Assembly: GCF_000179915.2 (NCBI RefSeq)
Contig: NC_014963.1
Span: 806,001-870,000, forward strand
Source: Terriglobus saanensis SP1PR4
GTDB lineage: Bacteria > Acidobacteriota > Terriglobia > Terriglobales > Acidobacteriaceae
DNA: 64,000 bases
Reading direction: 5' to 3'
Part shown: positions 25,474-33,368 of the stretch, in pieces
Position numbering within the stretch: the stretch's first letter is position 1
How the letters are laid out: every line of letters starts with the position of its first letter
Translations under genes and position numbers: made by a program
Notes under the pieces: generated by a model
The model's input: only the letters and a program-made list of their open reading frames with translations
Databases searched by the model: none
Told to the model about the DNA's origin: nothing

Positions 25474-27264
25474 ATGGCGAAGAACGAAACGGAAGTCTAT
25501 GCGATCCACGGGGCGGACCCGGAGGCGCTGGCGTATGCAATGGCAAAGTACTCGCGCTCGGCGTTGAGTTTGAAGGAAAGTCTGAAGGAGATCTCTTCGC
25601 AGAAGGCGGAGGAGTTTCTCAATACCTTTTACTTCCAATATGGGCATCGCTCCATTGCGGACCTGGCGCACGTGGCCTTTGCCATCGAGAAGTTAAGCCT
25701 GCTGGCGGCCATTTCTCTGGTGGATGAGCAGCGCTGGGATGGGCAGGAACGCTCGACGCGTTACCAGAATTTCCGCAAGAGCGGATGGTTTACGCCGACG
25801 TTTGAACCAGCGGATGAGGCTGTGTTTACCGATGCTGTGTCCTCCCTCTTCGAGGCGTATGAGGGTGTAGGCGCGGGGATGCTGGAAGAGTTGAAGGTGC
25901 ATACCGCTCAGCCTGATGGGATGGATGAAGCGGCGTATACGCGGACGCTGAAGGCGCGGGCCTTCGATATGGCGCGCTACCTGTTGCCGTTGGCGACGAA
26001 CACCAGTTTGGGACAGATTACGAATGCACGGACGCTGGAAGGACAGATCTCTCGTCTGCTGGGAAGCGAGTTCACAGAGATCCGCGCGCTGGGCGTGCGC
26101 CTGAAAGAGGCCGCGAGCGGCGGAGCATGGGATGTATCGCACGCTGCGGCGGCTGGCCTGATTGAAGAGATCGCCGCAGCGGATGCGGCGTTGGGTGAGC
26201 GGGCGAAAGAGGCTTGGCTGCGCGAGGTAAAGGTCTCTCCCACGCTGGTGAAGTACACGGCGGCGAGCGAGTTTGCGAAGAAGAGCGCTCAGGAGCTGAC
26301 GCAGGCTGTCTCCGAACTGATGCGCGGCGCTGCGATTGTGCAGACGCCTGCCGTGGACCTGGTGGAGACGCCGGTGGGCGAGCGGTTTTCGCTGGAGATC
26401 GACCTGGCGACGTCGTTGCTTTATTCGCACTGTCACTATGGGTATCGGCAGTTGAGAGCGGCGGTCACAGCGCTCTCTTCTGCGGCGATTGAGGAGCTGA
26501 TTGCGTTGGGAACGCGGCATCGCGGACGGCACGATGAATTGCCGCGTGCGTTCAGTGCCGCGCAGGGCTTTCGCTTCGATGTGCTGATGGATGTAGGCGG
26601 ATTTCGGGATATGCACCGCCATCGCAGGTGCACGCAGTTACTGCAGCCCTATACAGACGTGCATGGGTACGAGATGCCGGACTTTCCGGGACAGCCTGCG
26701 GTCTCTGGATCGCGTGTTGCAACTGTATTTACAGATGCGATGGAAAAGGCCTTTGCAGCCTATCGCGCGCTTGGTGGCCATGTGGCTGGTGAGGTGAGTG
26801 GAGATGCTTCGCCCCTGCCTACGCCGGACGCTGTGGATTTGAAGCCTTTCGATCCTTCCTCGCAGCGCGCTTCGGTGGTCTCTGCCGGAACGGCCCCGGG
26901 TGGACGCGGAGGTTCGATTTTCGGATCGTCGCAACGCACGGCCCATTCGCCTGCCGCCGTGCCTGTGCCGCAGTTCGGGCAGGATGGCAGCGTGCGCATG
27001 CACTGGGGCGCTCCATTGCCAGTGAAGGCCCGTGCCGAGGCGGCGTATGTGCTACCGCTGGCGACGCGTTGCCGTGCGCTCTTTACGATGGATTACGCCG
27101 AGGCGGTGTACATCTCCGAACTTCGGAGCGCGCCTGCGGGGCATTGGAGCTATCGCCGTGTGGCGTGGGAGATGTATCAGGCTGTGGCGCGGGCGCATCC
27201 CGCTTTGGGACTTAATGTTCGGATTGAGGACGTGTACGCGCCAGTGGATCTGCTGAAGCGATAG
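25474..27264 (+). CDS. Duplicated ThyX-type (FAD-dependent thymidylate synthase family) protein
   Basis: Probable flavin-dependent thymidylate synthase, in a long form of 596 residues made of two ThyX-like halves. The first half (about 1-200) has FYFQYGHRSIADLAHVAFAI and then QRWDGQERSTRYQNF, where the ExSxRY part of the ThyX signature is kept but the RHR triad reads DEQ. The second half (from about residue 305) has YSHCHYGYRQL and later FRDMHRHRRCTQLLQPY, where RHR is kept but the ExSxRY part is lost. A Pro/Ser/Gly-rich insertion of about 65 residues (about 443-508) interrupts the second half before AYVLPLATRCRALFTMDYAE. ATG 25474 is chosen; no good ribosome site marks the start. Activity as a true ThyX is inferred. 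Confidence 0.82.
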   Translation: MAKNETEVYAIHGADPEALAYAMAKYSRSALSLKESLKEISSQKAEEFLNTFYFQYGHRSIADLAHVAFAIEKLSLLAAISLVDEQRWDGQERSTRYQNFRKSGWFTPTFEPADEAVFTDAVSSLFEAYEGVGAGMLEELKVHTAQPDGMDEAAYTRTLKARAFDMARYLLPLATNTSLGQITNARTLEGQISRLLGSEFTEIRALGVRLKEAASGGAWDVSHAAAAGLIEEIAAADAALGERAKEAWLREVKVSPTLVKYTAASEFAKKSAQELTQAVSELMRGAAIVQTPAVDLVETPVGERFSLEIDLATSLLYSHCHYGYRQLRAAVTALSSAAIEELIALGTRHRGRHDELPRAFSAAQGFRFDVLMDVGGFRDMHRHRRCTQLLQPYTDVHGYEMPDFPGQPAVSGSRVATVFTDAMEKAFAAYRALGGHVAGEVSGDASPLPTPDAVDLKPFDPSSQRASVVSAGTAPGGRGGSIFGSSQRTAHSPAAVPVPQFGQDGSVRMHWGAPLPVKARAEAAYVLPLATRCRALFTMDYAEAVYISELRSAPAGHWSYRRVAWEMYQAVARAHPALGLNVRIEDVYAPVDLLKR

Positions 27265-27291
27265 CTTCTGGATCTGCTGAAGTATAGCTTC
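27245..27291 (+). repeat. Tandem duplication at the 3' end of the ThyX-like gene
   Basis: The last codons and stop (27245-27268, TGGATCTGCTGAAGCGATAG onward) are repeated directly at 27269-27291 with one deletion and one change. The second copy lies outside the coding sequence. Each copy also contains a small GAAG / CTTC dyad. Confidence 0.85.
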
Positions 27292-27367
27292 GCTTTTTGT
27301 TTGCTTTTCCCTTAGGTCTGCTGCTAGTATTTGGAAGATAATTGAGACGTGCAAAAGGGAGATTTAC

Positions 27368-28450
27368 GTGGCGGATGATCGCGGCAAGGCAATAGAACTA
27401 GCCCTCGCAGGGATTGAAAAACAGTTTGGCAAGGGTTCGATCATGCGTCTGGGAGCCAAGGATGCGATTGTTCCGATTTCGGTGATTTCTACCGGCTCAA
27501 TCTCCTTCGATCTGGCCCTGGGTGTGGGCGGTGTGCCCCGCGGCCGCGTGATCGAGATCTTTGGACCGGAGTCCAGCGGTAAGACGACGATTACCCTGCA
27601 GATTATCGCGGAAGCACAGCGCGCTGGCGGTCTGGCGGCGTTTGTGGATGCTGAGCATGCTTTGGATCCCGTTTACGCTCGCAAGCTGGGCGTGGATACG
27701 GATAACTTGTTGATTTCACAGCCGGATTACGGCGAGCAGGCTCTGGAGATCACCGAAGCTCTGGTGCGTTCCGGCGCCATCGACATCCTAGTAGTCGACT
27801 CGGTCGCGGCTCTGGTTCCCAAAGCGGAACTGGACGGCGAGATGGGCGATTCGCACGTCGGTCTGCATGCACGTCTGATGAGCCAGGCATTGCGAAAACT
27901 GACAGGGACGGTCTCCAAGAGCCGCACCTCCCTGATCTTCATCAACCAGATCCGCGAAAAGATCGGTGTCATGTTCGGCAGCCCCGAAACGACCACTGGT
28001 GGACGCGCTCTGAAGTTCTATTCGTCGGTCCGTATCGACATCCGTCGTATCGGCGCGGTGAAGGAGGGCGACGTCGTTGTCGGCTCCCGTACCAAGACCA
28101 AGATCGTGAAGAACAAGGTGGCTGCACCCTTCCGCGAGGCCGAGTTCGACATTCTCTACGGCGAAGGCATTTCGCGTGAAGGTGATGTTCTGGATCTGGC
28201 CGTCGTCCACAATATCGTGGACAAGAGCGGAGCCTGGTACAGCTACCAGGGCGAGCGTATCGGACAGGGTCGCGAGAACGTTCGTGGCTTCCTGAAGCTG
28301 AATCCCGATATCTTCGACCGCATGGACCAGGAACTGCGCGCCAAGCTGGGAATCGGCGCAGCTTCGATTACGGCAGCGCCGGTGCCGGAAGCTCCTGAAG
28401 ATGGAGCGGAGAAGGCGGCGGAAGTCGTTCGCCGGGGTAAGTCGGCGTAA
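27368..28450 (+). CDS. recA: Recombinase RecA
   Basis: Strand-exchange recombinase and SOS co-protease. It has 360 residues. Walker A is GPESSGKT (66-73), and loop L1 and L2 regions appear as [20 protein letters not shown] and [20 protein letters not shown] followed by [10 protein letters not shown]. The C-terminal domain contains [16 protein letters not shown] and ends in an acidic/basic tail. The start is GTG at 27368 with AAAAGGGAGA six bases upstream. I found no convincing LexA-type palindrome in the 103-base upstream gap. A four-fold octamer repeat and a strong terminator follow. Confidence 0.98.
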   Translation: MADDRGKAIELALAGIEKQFGKGSIMRLGAKDAIVPISVISTGSISFDLALGVGGVPRGRVIEIFGPESSGKTTITLQIIAEAQRAGGLAAFVDAEHALDPVYARKLGVDTDNLLISQPDYGEQALEITEALVRSGAIDILVVDSVAALVPKAELDGEMGDSHVGLHARLMSQALRKLTGTVSKSRTSLIFINQIREKIGVMFGSPETTTGGRALKFYSSVRIDIRRIGAVKEGDVVVGSRTKTKIVKNKVAAPFREAEFDILYGEGISREGDVLDLAVVHNIVDKSGAWYSYQGERIGQGRENVRGFLKLNPDIFDRMDQELRAKLGIGAASITAAPVPEAPEDGAEKAAEVVRRGKSA

Positions 28451-28458
28451 GCGAGCGA

Positions 28459-28490
28459 GTCAGCAGGTCAGCGAGTTAGCAAGTCAGCTC
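28459..28490 (+). repeat. Four tandem octamers after recA
   Basis: GTCAGCAG, GTCAGCGA, GTTAGCAA and GTCAGCTC lie head to tail between the recA stop and its terminator. They follow GTYAGCNN and resemble a slippage-generated short tandem array. Confidence 0.75.
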
Positions 28491-28493
28491 AAC

Positions 28494-28530
28494 AAGAAAG
28501 CCCGGGATTTTCCCGGGCTTTCTTCTTTTG
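28494..28530 (+). terminator. Rho-independent terminator after recA
   Basis: A 13-bp perfect stem AAGAAAGCCCGGG / CCCGGGCTTTCTT with an ATTTT loop is followed by CTTTTGT. It separates recA from the BlaI operon. Confidence 0.92.
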
Positions 28531-28579
28531 TACGCGCTGTTTTACAGATTTATCGAGGTTCAGGTCAAAATAAATACGA

Positions 28580-28640
28580 AACCTAAAGATTTAGGTTGAC
28601 TTTATAAAAGCTCAGATCCTAATCTCCTATTTGTTTAGGA
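28580..28640 (+). promoter_or_regulatory. Promoter and BlaI-type operator
   Basis: AACCTAAA-GA-TTTAGGTT (28580-28597) is a perfect 18-base dyad. TTGACT (28596-28601) and TAATCT (28620-28625), 18 bases apart, form a plausible promoter whose -35 touches this dyad. A second dyad with the same half-sites, TCCTAA (28617-28622) and TTAGGA (28635-28640), covers the -10 and the ribosome site of blaI. Two CCTAA/TTAGG dyads around one promoter fit BlaI autorepression. Confidence 0.65.
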
Positions 28641-28648
28641 GACGCGCT

Positions 28649-29062
28649 ATGGTCGGTCGGAAAAAAGGTTCCACCTCCCTTACACCTTTGGAGATGCAGA
28701 TCATGCAGGTGCTTTGGCGGGACGGCCCGAGCCATGTTCAGCATGTGCAGACGAGCTTGGCTCCAGAGAACGAGTTGGCTTACAACACGGTTCAAACCAT
28801 GCTGAATGTCCTGCACCGGAAGGGTAGGGTGGAGCGCTCGCTGAGCGGCCGCGCTTATGTGTATAGCACGGTGGCTTCGCGGGAGATCGTTCTTGGCCAG
28901 GCGGTAAAGGATTTTGTGGAACGCCTCTTCGGCGGATCTTCCGAGGAACTTGTGATGAGTTTGATCAAGAGTCGACAGGTCGATCCGGAACGGATTGCCG
29001 ACCTGAGCCGTAAAGTCGCGAACCTGGACAGGGCAGAGGCCAAAGGAGGGAAGAATGAGTAA
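28649..29062 (+). CDS. BlaI/MecI-family repressor
   Basis: A 137-residue winged-helix repressor. The N-terminal DNA-binding part is LTPLEMQIMQVLWRDGPSHV followed by ELAYNTVQTMLNVLHRKGRV, and the C-terminal helices (ASREIVLGQAVKDFVERLF) dimerise and normally contain the site cut by the partner protease. AGGAGA lies six bases before ATG 28649; an in-frame start 18 bases earlier is not used. The stop overlaps the start of the M56 peptidase gene by 8 bases. Classical BlaI controls beta-lactamase, but no beta-lactamase lies here; the only obvious target is its own operon. Confidence 0.92.
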   Translation: MVGRKKGSTSLTPLEMQIMQVLWRDGPSHVQHVQTSLAPENELAYNTVQTMLNVLHRKGRVERSLSGRAYVYSTVASREIVLGQAVKDFVERLFGGSSEELVMSLIKSRQVDPERIADLSRKVANLDRAEAKGGKNE

Positions 29063-30398
29063 GGTACTCGGATTCATCCTGTCTTACATTGCCAACTCCG
29101 TTTGGGAAGTGTCAGTGATCGCAGGTGCGGGGTGGCTGGTCAACTTTCTCCTGAGGAAGCTTGGTCCCAGGTCGGCACATATCCATTGGGTTGTGACGCT
29201 GCTGCTTGCGGTCGTGGCTCCTGCGCTTCCTTTTCTGCGTTGGCTCTTTGCCCTGATCTTCATGCCGCACAGCATGGTTACACGCACTTCGGTTACTTTC
29301 GTAGCGGCTCCCATCCATGTTGAAAGCTTTCAGAGGGGACTGGAGCTGCCAGATCTCACCGCGTCGTGTTTTGTTCTCCTTTACCTCGGTGTGCTGCTCT
29401 ACTTCGCCCTTCGTTTGGGCTGGACCTCGCGCAATACGCTGGCGCTTCTCCGAGAGACGTCTCCTGCGCTCCTCACTGCTGAGCAGGAGGAGATCTGGCG
29501 CCAATGCAAGCTTGCCTATGCTTTGCCCTCGGTTCAACTCCAGATCTCGGAGAAGGTATCAGGCCCGGTTACACTCGGATTTCGAAAGCCTGTGTTGCTT
29601 GTGCCGCCAAGGTTCATGGAGGGCTGTACTGCGCAGGATCTGCTCTCAGCGTTCGCTCATGAATGCGCCCACATGGAGCGTCATGATTTTGCCAAGAACC
29701 TGTTTTACGAAGTGGTCAGTCTTGTGCTGTTTTTTCATCCCGTCGTCTGGATGTTGAAGTCGCAGATTGCGCAAACGCGAGAGATGGTGTGCGATGGCAT
29801 GGCCGTGGATAGGGCCATCGATTCTCACAGCTATACCCAATCCCTGCTACGGCTCGCGTCCATGGTTTACGAGCATGCGCGAGTCCCTGTCTCACACGCC
29901 GTCGGTATCTTCGACGCCAACATTCTGGAGAAGCGAGTCATGGTCATGCGTATCAAAACGCCGAAACTAAACCCTTCCGTGCAGTATGGTCTTGTTCTTT
30001 CCGCTGTGCTATTCCTGGCTTCGGTCGCCGCCGCTGGCGCGACGAGGGCGATTGCGGTCGAGCCAGAATCAGCTTTGCAGAGAGTTCCTATGCATGGGCC
30101 CGTCTATCAAGTCGGCAATGGCGTCAGCGCACCTGTGCTTCGCTTCCAGGCCGATCCCGAATATCCGAAAGCTGCTCAAGAGGGCAACGGAAAGTTGCGA
30201 AGCGGAATGTGTTTCATCAGTTTGGTCGTGGACGCGAAGGGCATGCCAACGGATGTTCACGTTGCCAAATCGTTGAACCCTGATTTTGATGCGAATGCCA
30301 TCAAGGCTGTCCAGCAGTGGCGTTTTTCTCCAGCACGACGTTCGGGGAAGCCGGTAGCCGTTGCGCTCAACGTTGAGGTGAACTTCCAGAAGTTTTAA
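29055..30398 (+). CDS. BlaR1-like M56 membrane metallopeptidase fused to a TonB C-terminal domain
   Basis: A 447-residue membrane protein. Membrane helices lie at about 8-32, 45-68, 102-120 and 310-328. The cytoplasmic zinc peptidase loop has HECAH (H202, E203, H206) and the third-ligand region REMVCDGMAVD (E243). BlaR1 proteins normally carry a penicillin-binding sensor outside; here the extracytoplasmic C-terminus is instead a TonB_C domain (about 357-447: FQADPEYPKAAQEGNGKLRS to WRFSPARRSGKPVAVALNVE). Such a domain usually contacts outer-membrane transporters. The gene overlaps blaI by 8 bases, so the peptidase probably inactivates that repressor on an envelope signal. The sensing function of the TonB domain is inferred. 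Confidence 0.88.
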   Translation: MSKVLGFILSYIANSVWEVSVIAGAGWLVNFLLRKLGPRSAHIHWVVTLLLAVVAPALPFLRWLFALIFMPHSMVTRTSVTFVAAPIHVESFQRGLELPDLTASCFVLLYLGVLLYFALRLGWTSRNTLALLRETSPALLTAEQEEIWRQCKLAYALPSVQLQISEKVSGPVTLGFRKPVLLVPPRFMEGCTAQDLLSAFAHECAHMERHDFAKNLFYEVVSLVLFFHPVVWMLKSQIAQTREMVCDGMAVDRAIDSHSYTQSLLRLASMVYEHARVPVSHAVGIFDANILEKRVMVMRIKTPKLNPSVQYGLVLSAVLFLASVAAAGATRAIAVEPESALQRVPMHGPVYQVGNGVSAPVLRFQADPEYPKAAQEGNGKLRSGMCFISLVVDAKGMPTDVHVAKSLNPDFDANAIKAVQQWRFSPARRSGKPVAVALNVEVNFQKF

Positions 30399-30420
30399 AC
30401 ATTCCTATTTCAAGAAAACA

Positions 30421-30452
30421 GAGAGGCCCGGGAGTTATCCCGGGCCTCTCTT
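30421..30452. terminator. Bidirectional terminator between M56 and Spy-like genes
   Basis: A 13-bp perfect stem GAGAGGCCCGGGA / TCCCGGGCCTCTC with a GTTA loop lies between two convergent genes. It is followed by TTGT on the plus strand and preceded by an A-rich run that serves the minus strand. Confidence 0.85.
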
Positions 30453-30471
30453 GTGGGTGAGTCTTTATTCG

Positions 30472-31152
30472 TTAGAGCGCAGGAGAGGATACTGGCGACT
30501 CTCCGCGAGGGCCGGGGCCATTTTCTCCACGGGGTCCGCCGGGACCACCCTGGCCACCGTTCGGTCCGCCTTTGAAGCCGCGTACACCCATGCCGCCGCG
30601 CATATGATGCTCGGCCTGCAGTTTGGTCCACTGGTCGGCGGTGAGGACGCCACGGATGCTGAGGAGCATCTTGGCATTCGCCTTTTCCATATCGGCGCGT
30701 AGGTCTGCCACCTTGTTGATCTGTGCCAGCGCTTTGCCCTGATCGATGGGGTTGGTGCTGAGGAGAGGCTCGAGTTTGAGCTGCTCTTCTTCAATCGAGG
30801 CATGCAGATGGATGAGCTGGATGCGGCTCTGCATAAAGGTATCTTCGATGCGCTTCTGCTGGTCCGGGGAGAGACCGATGCGGGCGGTGAGCTCAGGGTT
30901 CTTCCACCAGATGCCGAGGGGAAGAATGCCGTCGCGACCACGCATGCCGCCTTCCATGCCATGCTCCATGCCGCCGGGACCGCGTTTATCGCCACGCATG
31001 GTCATGGCGCCGGGACCGTGGGGACCTTTGCCGTTCGGCGCTCCACCGGGGAGGGTCTGTGCGCCGTCGGAGGGTGGAGGAGGTGTTGCGTCCTGCGAAA
31101 AGGCAGGAACAGACAAGAGCAAAGAGGCTGCAAGGAGAAGCTTGGGGCTCAT
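30472..31152 (-). CDS. Periplasmic Spy/CpxP-like protein, Gly-rich
   Basis: A 226-residue exported protein with signal peptide MSPKLLLAASLLLSVPAFSQ. A Gly/Met/His-rich linker (about 35-75) precedes an alpha-helical Spy/CpxP/ZraP-like core (about 80-180). This core has IGLSPDQQKRIEDTFMQSR and SIRGVLTADQWTKLQAEHHM, where the two LTxxQ-type segments are the family mark. A second Gly/Pro-rich tail ends the protein. Related proteins are periplasmic chaperones or metal-responsive adaptors. The gene follows the anti-sigma gene with a two-base gap, so it is the last member of the ECF sigma operon and a probable target or modulator of it. Confidence 0.82.
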   Translation of the reverse strand: MSPKLLLAASLLLSVPAFSQDATPPPPSDGAQTLPGGAPNGKGPHGPGAMTMRGDKRGPGGMEHGMEGGMRGRDGILPLGIWWKNPELTARIGLSPDQQKRIEDTFMQSRIQLIHLHASIEEEQLKLEPLLSTNPIDQGKALAQINKVADLRADMEKANAKMLLSIRGVLTADQWTKLQAEHHMRGGMGVRGFKGGPNGGQGGPGGPRGENGPGPRGESPVSSPAL

Positions 31153-31154
31153 GG

Positions 31155-31643
31155 TTAGTCTTCCTTTTGGTTTTCTGTTGTAGAGGTCGTGGAGGTGAGC
31201 GGGAGGAGCGGGACCGGGACCGAAGTATTCAGATCACTCTGGATCGTGCTGAGCAGGGCTTCGTCCGAGATCTGGGGTGTCGCCTGCGTCGGCGTCACGG
31301 CTACCGGGGCCACGTTGCGATGATGCAGAGCGACGGGTGCGCCGATGGCGAAGGCAAAAGCGGCAGTGGCCATCGCAATACGAGGCATGGTGAACAAAGT
31401 ACGGCGTGCGCGCGGCAGGCGCAGAGTGCGCGGTCCTCCGATCCGATCGAGATCGCGAAGGTTTTCCGTGGCCAGCGCCGTGGTGGCGAGGCGAAGATCA
31501 CCAAAGCCCGTGCGCAGGCTGGAGAGTTCGCCGGAGCATGCGGCACAGGTCGCAAGATGCGCGGTCGCGGAGGCGCTGGGGACGCCGAAGAGGGCGATGT
31601 CGAAGTCTTCGCTGGAGAGATGCTGGCTGTTGAGAGGGTTCAT
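31155..31643 (-). CDS. Anti-sigma factor with zinc-finger-like N-terminus
   Basis: A 162-residue probable membrane anti-sigma factor. The N-terminal cytoplasmic part has HLATCAACSGELSSLRTGF, the HxxxCxxC pattern of zf-HC2/ZAS domains. One membrane helix follows at about residues 87-104 (RIAMATAAFAFAIGAPVAL), and the C-terminus should be periplasmic. Its ATG overlaps the sigma gene stop by four bases (ATGA), the usual arrangement for sigma/anti-sigma pairs. Sequence conservation in such proteins is low, so the call rests on the motif, topology and position. Confidence 0.83.
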   Translation of the reverse strand: MNPLNSQHLSSEDFDIALFGVPSASATAHLATCAACSGELSSLRTGFGDLRLATTALATENLRDLDRIGGPRTLRLPRARRTLFTMPRIAMATAAFAFAIGAPVALHHRNVAPVAVTPTQATPQISDEALLSTIQSDLNTSVPVPLLPLTSTTSTTENQKED

Positions 31644-32251
31644 TTTTTTCCTCGCTTTCGAGAAGCGGGCAGGTTGTTTGTGCGGAGGGAGTCGAGCGCG
31701 CGGTAGAGGTGGCTCTTGACGGTGGCGAGCGGAAGGTCCGTGGCGGTGGCGATCTCCGAAAGTTCGAGCTCGTCCACGTAGCGCAGAAGGAAAATGGTGC
31801 GTTGCCGCGCGGAGAGTAGCTGAACGTTCGACCAGACTTCGGCGAGGCGTTCCTTCGCGATCATGACATTCTCTGTGGACTGCGCGGGATGCCGCAGTTG
31901 CGTTGCGAGATCGTCCGCGCTGACGGCTTCCACCGCGACGCGTTTCCAGAAACGGAAGGTCTCCGTTCGTGTGTGATCGCGGAGAAGGTTGATGGCGATC
32001 CGCGTGAGCCAGGTCGCGATGGAGCACTCTCCACGGAAGGAGTCGCGGGCTTTCCATGCCTTCAGGAACGTGTCCTGCGTGATCGTGTGGGCCAGATCGC
32101 GGTCCCGCAGAGAGAGCAGGAGGAAGCGGAAGATGCGCTGTTCATACAACGCGTGAACATTGGCGATGTCCTCGAAGGGAGACACGACCGTGTGATCGCT
32201 GGACGGCGTCATGTCTGTTGCGAGAGCGGGTTGAATGGCCTGATCGAGCAT
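31640..32251 (-). CDS. ECF-type RNA polymerase sigma factor
   Basis: A 203-residue extracytoplasmic-function sigma factor. Region 2 runs from ALYEQRIFRFLLLSLRDRDL through AHTITQDTFLKAWKARDSF and SIATWLTRIAINLLRDHTR. Region 4 is LLSARQRTIFLLRYVDELEL followed by IATATDLPLATVKSHLYRAL. Regions 1.1 and 3 are absent, as expected. It heads a three-gene minus-strand operon with its anti-sigma factor and a Spy-like protein, and is divergent from the dioxygenase gene, which may belong to its regulon. ATG 32251 is used; Met14 is a possible later start. Confidence 0.94.
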   Translation of the reverse strand: MLDQAIQPALATDMTPSSDHTVVSPFEDIANVHALYEQRIFRFLLLSLRDRDLAHTITQDTFLKAWKARDSFRGECSIATWLTRIAINLLRDHTRTETFRFWKRVAVEAVSADDLATQLRHPAQSTENVMIAKERLAEVWSNVQLLSARQRTIFLLRYVDELELSEIATATDLPLATVKSHLYRALDSLRTNNLPASRKRGKK

Positions 32252-32405
32252 GTTGTCTTCATAGTGAACAGACGCTCCTTTCAGGAAGAAGCCTACGTCT
32301 TTCCGCCGAAATTTTCAGAATGCACTGTTTTGACCGGGTGAAGCAACGTATGTTTCCGCTCGTGAGAAAAGCTCGTCTATGGAGATGAAAGAAAGGCAGG
32401 ACAGG

Positions 32406-33266
32406 ATGATGGTCGGAAAGATCTGGAGTCGCAGGCGGATGCTCGCTGTGGGAGCCGCGGGCGCGGGGTGGGGATGGATGCGGGGAACATCGTTGTTCGC
32501 TCAGGAGAAGGCCGCCTGCACATTGTCTCCGGAGCTGGAGGTCGGGCCTTATTACGTCAACTATGAGTTGATGCGCAAAGACATTCGCGAAGATCGCGCG
32601 GGCGTGCCGCTACATTTGAAGATTGTGTTGATGAACTCAAAGACCTGCCTGCCCTTGAAAGATGCGGCGGTGGATGTGTGGCACTGCGATGCCATGGGGA
32701 TCTATTCCGGCTATACGAAGAACAACCCGGACTCGATGGGTGGCCCCGGTGGGATGCTGCCACCGCCTCCTCCAAAGGGTGCAGCGGGCGGCCCGCATTA
32801 TGGGCCTCCGGGTATGAAGCAGACGGATCAGGAGACGTTTCTACGCGGCGTGCAGATCACCGGGAAGGACGGATCGGCGGAGTTCCTGACGATCTATCCC
32901 GGCTGGTATGTTTCGCGCGATATCCATGTTCACCTGGAGGTACATATGGGAGGGAAGGCCGGAGAGAAGAAGTACGCAGGCGGGCATGTCTGCCACATCG
33001 GACAGATCGCGTTTCCGGATGACCTGAGCGATGCCGTGGCAAAATTGGAGCCTTACGCGCAGCACAAAAAAGAACGGACGCGGCTTGAGGACGATCACGT
33101 CTTTCATGACGATCTTGCGAATGTGATGCTGCGTTTGCAGCAGATCGATTCTTCTTCGATGACGAAGGGATTTACGGGGGAGATTACGTTCTGGGTGGAT
33201 CCCGACGCGATGCCGAAGCAGGAGGGGCCGGGTTCCGGTGGAATGCCGGAGCAGTGGGTGGATTAG
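32406..33266 (+). CDS. Exported intradiol ring-cleavage dioxygenase-like protein
   Basis: A 286-residue protein with a Tat-like signal (WSRRRMLAVGAAGAGWGWMR). The fold is that of intradiol catechol dioxygenases: ELEVGPYYVNYELMRKDIRE, PLKDAAVDVWHCDAMGIYSG and YPGWYVSRDIHVHLEVH. The Fe(III) ligands are probably Tyr100, Tyr168 (or 164), His174 and His176. A Gly/Pro-rich insertion (about 108-140, with a run of prolines) sits between the first and second ligand. The start is set at 32406 because GGCAGG precedes it by five bases; ATG 32379 is an alternative. Exported relatives are common in soil bacteria and their substrates are uncertain. It is divergent from the ECF sigma gene. Confidence 0.88.
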   Translation: MMVGKIWSRRRMLAVGAAGAGWGWMRGTSLFAQEKAACTLSPELEVGPYYVNYELMRKDIREDRAGVPLHLKIVLMNSKTCLPLKDAAVDVWHCDAMGIYSGYTKNNPDSMGGPGGMLPPPPPKGAAGGPHYGPPGMKQTDQETFLRGVQITGKDGSAEFLTIYPGWYVSRDIHVHLEVHMGGKAGEKKYAGGHVCHIGQIAFPDDLSDAVAKLEPYAQHKKERTRLEDDHVFHDDLANVMLRLQQIDSSSMTKGFTGEITFWVDPDAMPKQEGPGSGGMPEQWVD

Positions 33267-33368
33267 TGGTTGCTGCGATGACAAAAGTTTTTTGCGGCGC
33301 AACGAAGTTCCGTTACGGGATGGTTTGGTTGGCTTGAGAGGTAGAGGCGGCTTATCCTGCTGGTACGC

